From an uncultured Clostridia bacterium (GTDB taxonomy: Bacteria > Bacillota > Clostridia > Christensenellales > Aristaeellaceae), in contig CAMFCQ010000008.1 of assembly GCA_945948915.1 (NCBI GenBank), forward strand, positions 1-58,282: a stretch of 58,282 nucleotides of DNA, written 5' to 3'. Positions 56,964 through 58,282 of the stretch are shown piece after piece; within the stretch, counting starts at the first letter, position 1, and every line of letters begins with the position of its first letter. The notes under the pieces were generated by a model that was not told the origin of the DNA, did not search any database, and saw only the letters and a list, made by a program, of their open reading frames with translations. The position numbers and the translations under genes were made by a program.

Positions 56964-57095
56964 TTAATGGCAGCCGTGGCACTTGCCGCAGTTTCCGTCG
57001 CAGCCGCCGTTGCCGCTGCGCTTGTCCCTGACCATCTTGATGATGACGGCTGCCACGATGATGGCCAGAATGCCGCCGATGATCCATGTCGCCAT
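56964..57095 (-). CDS. FeoB-associated cysteine-rich membrane protein
   Basis: 43 residues: an N-terminal membrane helix (MATWIIGGILAIIVAAVI), a basic stretch, and a tail CDGNCGKCHGCH with four cysteines and two histidines. This is the FeoB-associated Cys-rich family, thought to help deliver or bind Fe2+ at the transporter. ATG 57095 follows AAAGGAAG. It lies 39 bases downstream of the feoB stop and before the regulator. Confidence 0.9.
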   Translation of the reverse strand: MATWIIGGILAIIVAAVIIKMVRDKRSGNGGCDGNCGKCHGCH

Positions 57096-57134
57096 ATGCG
57101 GACACTTCCTTTCCGTTTTAGGTAGAGGGGAAGA

Positions 57135-58282
57135 TCAGACCTTCTGCGTCAGGTGGTTGTCGTCGTACCTGTTCCTGCGCACCAGCATGTACACGAGGCT
57201 CGCCAGCAGCGCAAGGGCGATGAACGACCAGACGGTGACGTCCGCTCCAGAAACGACGCGCCCCAGCTGGTAGACGATCAGGGCGATGACGTAGGCAAAG
57301 CCGCACTGGTAGCCGATGGCGAACCACGTCCACTTGGCGCTGTTCATCTCGCGCCGGATCGCGCCGATGGCCGCAAAGCACGGCGCGCAGAGGAGGTTGA
57401 AGATCATGAAGGCGTAAGCCGCCAGCTGGCCGTAGCCGCCGCTCGTCTCATCAAAGGCCGCGGCAATCGGGGTAAGCGTTTCCTCCATGCGCTCCGCGTC
57501 GCCCTCGTCGATGATGTCTGCCGTCGCTTCCTCATCCGTGTCGGTGCCGTAGACGATGCCGAACACGTTGACGACCTCCTCCTTGGCCACCAGGCCGGTG
57601 ATCGTCGCGACGGTCGGGCGCCAGTCCGCAAAGCCCAGCGGATGGAAGATGGGCGCAATCACGCCGCCCACGCGGCCCAGAATGCTGTTGTCCGCGTCCT
57701 CGACTGCGCCGAAGGTCGCGGGCGCATCCTCAGCAAGCTCGACAGCCGAGGGGTTCTCTGACGTCAGCTCCGCCTCCGGCACGCGCGCCTCCCAGCCGTA
57801 GGACTGGGCAAACCAGATGATGATGGAGGACACGAGAATGACCGTGCCCGCGCGCTTGATGAAGCTCCAGCCGCGCTCTCCCATGCTGTGCAGCACGTTC
57901 CTGGCGCTGGGGAAGTGGTACGCCGGCAGCTCCATGACGAACGGCGCGGGATCGCCCGCGAACATCCTCGTCTTCTTGAGCATGATGCCGCTGACGATGA
58001 TGGCCGCCATGCCGATGAAGTACGCGGAGACGGCGACCCAGCCTGCGTTGTGGAACAGCGCGCCCGCGATCAGCGCGATGATGGGCATCTTCGCGCCGCA
58101 GGGCATGAACGTCGTGGTGATGATGGTCATCTTGCGGTCGCGGTCGTTCTCGATCGTGCGGGACGCCATGACTCCCGGCACACCGCAGCCCGTGCCGATG
58201 AGCATCGGGATGAAGCTCTTGCCCGAGAGGCCGAACTTGCGGAAGATGCGGTCCATGATGAACGCGATGCGCGCCATGTAGC
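57135..58282 (-). CDS. feoB: Ferrous iron transport protein B, C-terminal part
   Basis: The gene runs off the window; 382 residues of its C-terminal membrane region are visible. IMDRIFRKFGLSGKSFIPMLIG and GCGVPGVMASRTI form the first Gate motif, and ALFHNAGWVA and LCAPCFAAIGAIRREM the second; the latter cysteines are conserved in FeoB. The GTPase domain lies beyond the edge. It imports Fe2+ in anaerobic conditions. The small cysteine-rich gene follows in the same direction. Confidence 0.96.
   Translation of the reverse strand, partial: YMARIAFIMDRIFRKFGLSGKSFIPMLIGTGCGVPGVMASRTIENDRDRKMTIITTTFMPCGAKMPIIALIAGALFHNAGWVAVSAYFIGMAAIIVSGIMLKKTRMFAGDPAPFVMELPAYHFPSARNVLHSMGERGWSFIKRAGTVILVSSIIIWFAQSYGWEARVPEAELTSENPSAVELAEDAPATFGAVEDADNSILGRVGGVIAPIFHPLGFADWRPTVATITGLVAKEEVVNVFGIVYGTDTDEEATADIIDEGDAERMEETLTPIAAAFDETSGGYGQLAAYAFMIFNLLCAPCFAAIGAIRREMNSAKWTWFAIGYQCGFAYVIALIVYQLGRVVSGADVTVWSFIALALLASLVYMLVRRNRYDDNHLTQKV

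Overview
The window is a GC-rich chromosomal segment of an anaerobic, Gram-positive-type bacterium, most likely a gut-associated member of the Clostridia. This rests on strong AGGAGG-type ribosome binding sites, frequent TTG/GTG starts, sigma-A promoters, a CsoR copper switch, the GlpA-like/oxidoreductase/DUF1667 trio, LplB/LplC-type sugar importers without their own ATPase, and a secreted FMN/FAD reductase. The genus is not determined. I saw no phage, CRISPR array, insertion sequence with a transposase, or rRNA.

Layout. 1-9.3 kb is core: gyrB (5' end missing), gyrA, an EamA exporter, asnS, tcdA, two unassigned membrane proteins, and tRNA-Asn behind a consensus promoter. 9.3-18.7 kb: an AT-richer orphan gene, an SPL-type radical SAM gene, a TRAP transporter (dctPQM), a YcxB-like protein, the GlpA-like/flavoprotein/DUF1667 operon and a HAD phosphatase. 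18.7-23.8 kb, minus strand: copA with a fused CopZ domain, csoR with its operator inside the promoter spacer, and mnmG. 23.9-28 kb: a MerR regulator, the secreted FMN/FAD reductase it probably controls, and a membrane acyltransferase. 28-33.8 kb, minus strand: a solute-binding protein, a lytic transglycosylase, coaE and polA. 33.9-40 kb: a zinc-type ABC importer, DUF5685 plus a J-domain protein, and three small or unusual genes.

40-40.6 kb is an imperfect inverted repeat of about 500 bp between two convergent genes. Each arm carries a two-hairpin element also found after gyrA (4.2 kb) and, in decayed form, after the HAD gene (18.7 kb). 40.5-44.6 kb is a glycerate/tartronate-semialdehyde module (garK, a GntP permease, garR) with a LysR-like remnant. 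44.9-56.4 kb is a sucrose/fructan locus: a LacI repressor with a perfect 18-bp operator, a three-gene importer, two GH32 enzymes, a GH13 amylosucrase-like enzyme, fructokinase and an esterase. 56.6 kb to the end is a ferrous-iron (feo) cluster, with feoB running off the window.

Points most worth attention: (1) the sugar importer carries in-frame nonsense codons in two genes (TAA at 46127-46129, TGA at 48868-48870) while its catabolic enzymes are intact; (2) copA has a strong internal ribosome binding site and ATG exactly at its CopZ-like domain; (3) the MerR gene leader and the 19-bp spacer of the reductase promoter share a 13-base operator core; (4) the dispersed two-hairpin repeat and its 500-bp inverted pair. 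All functions are read from sequence without database searches.
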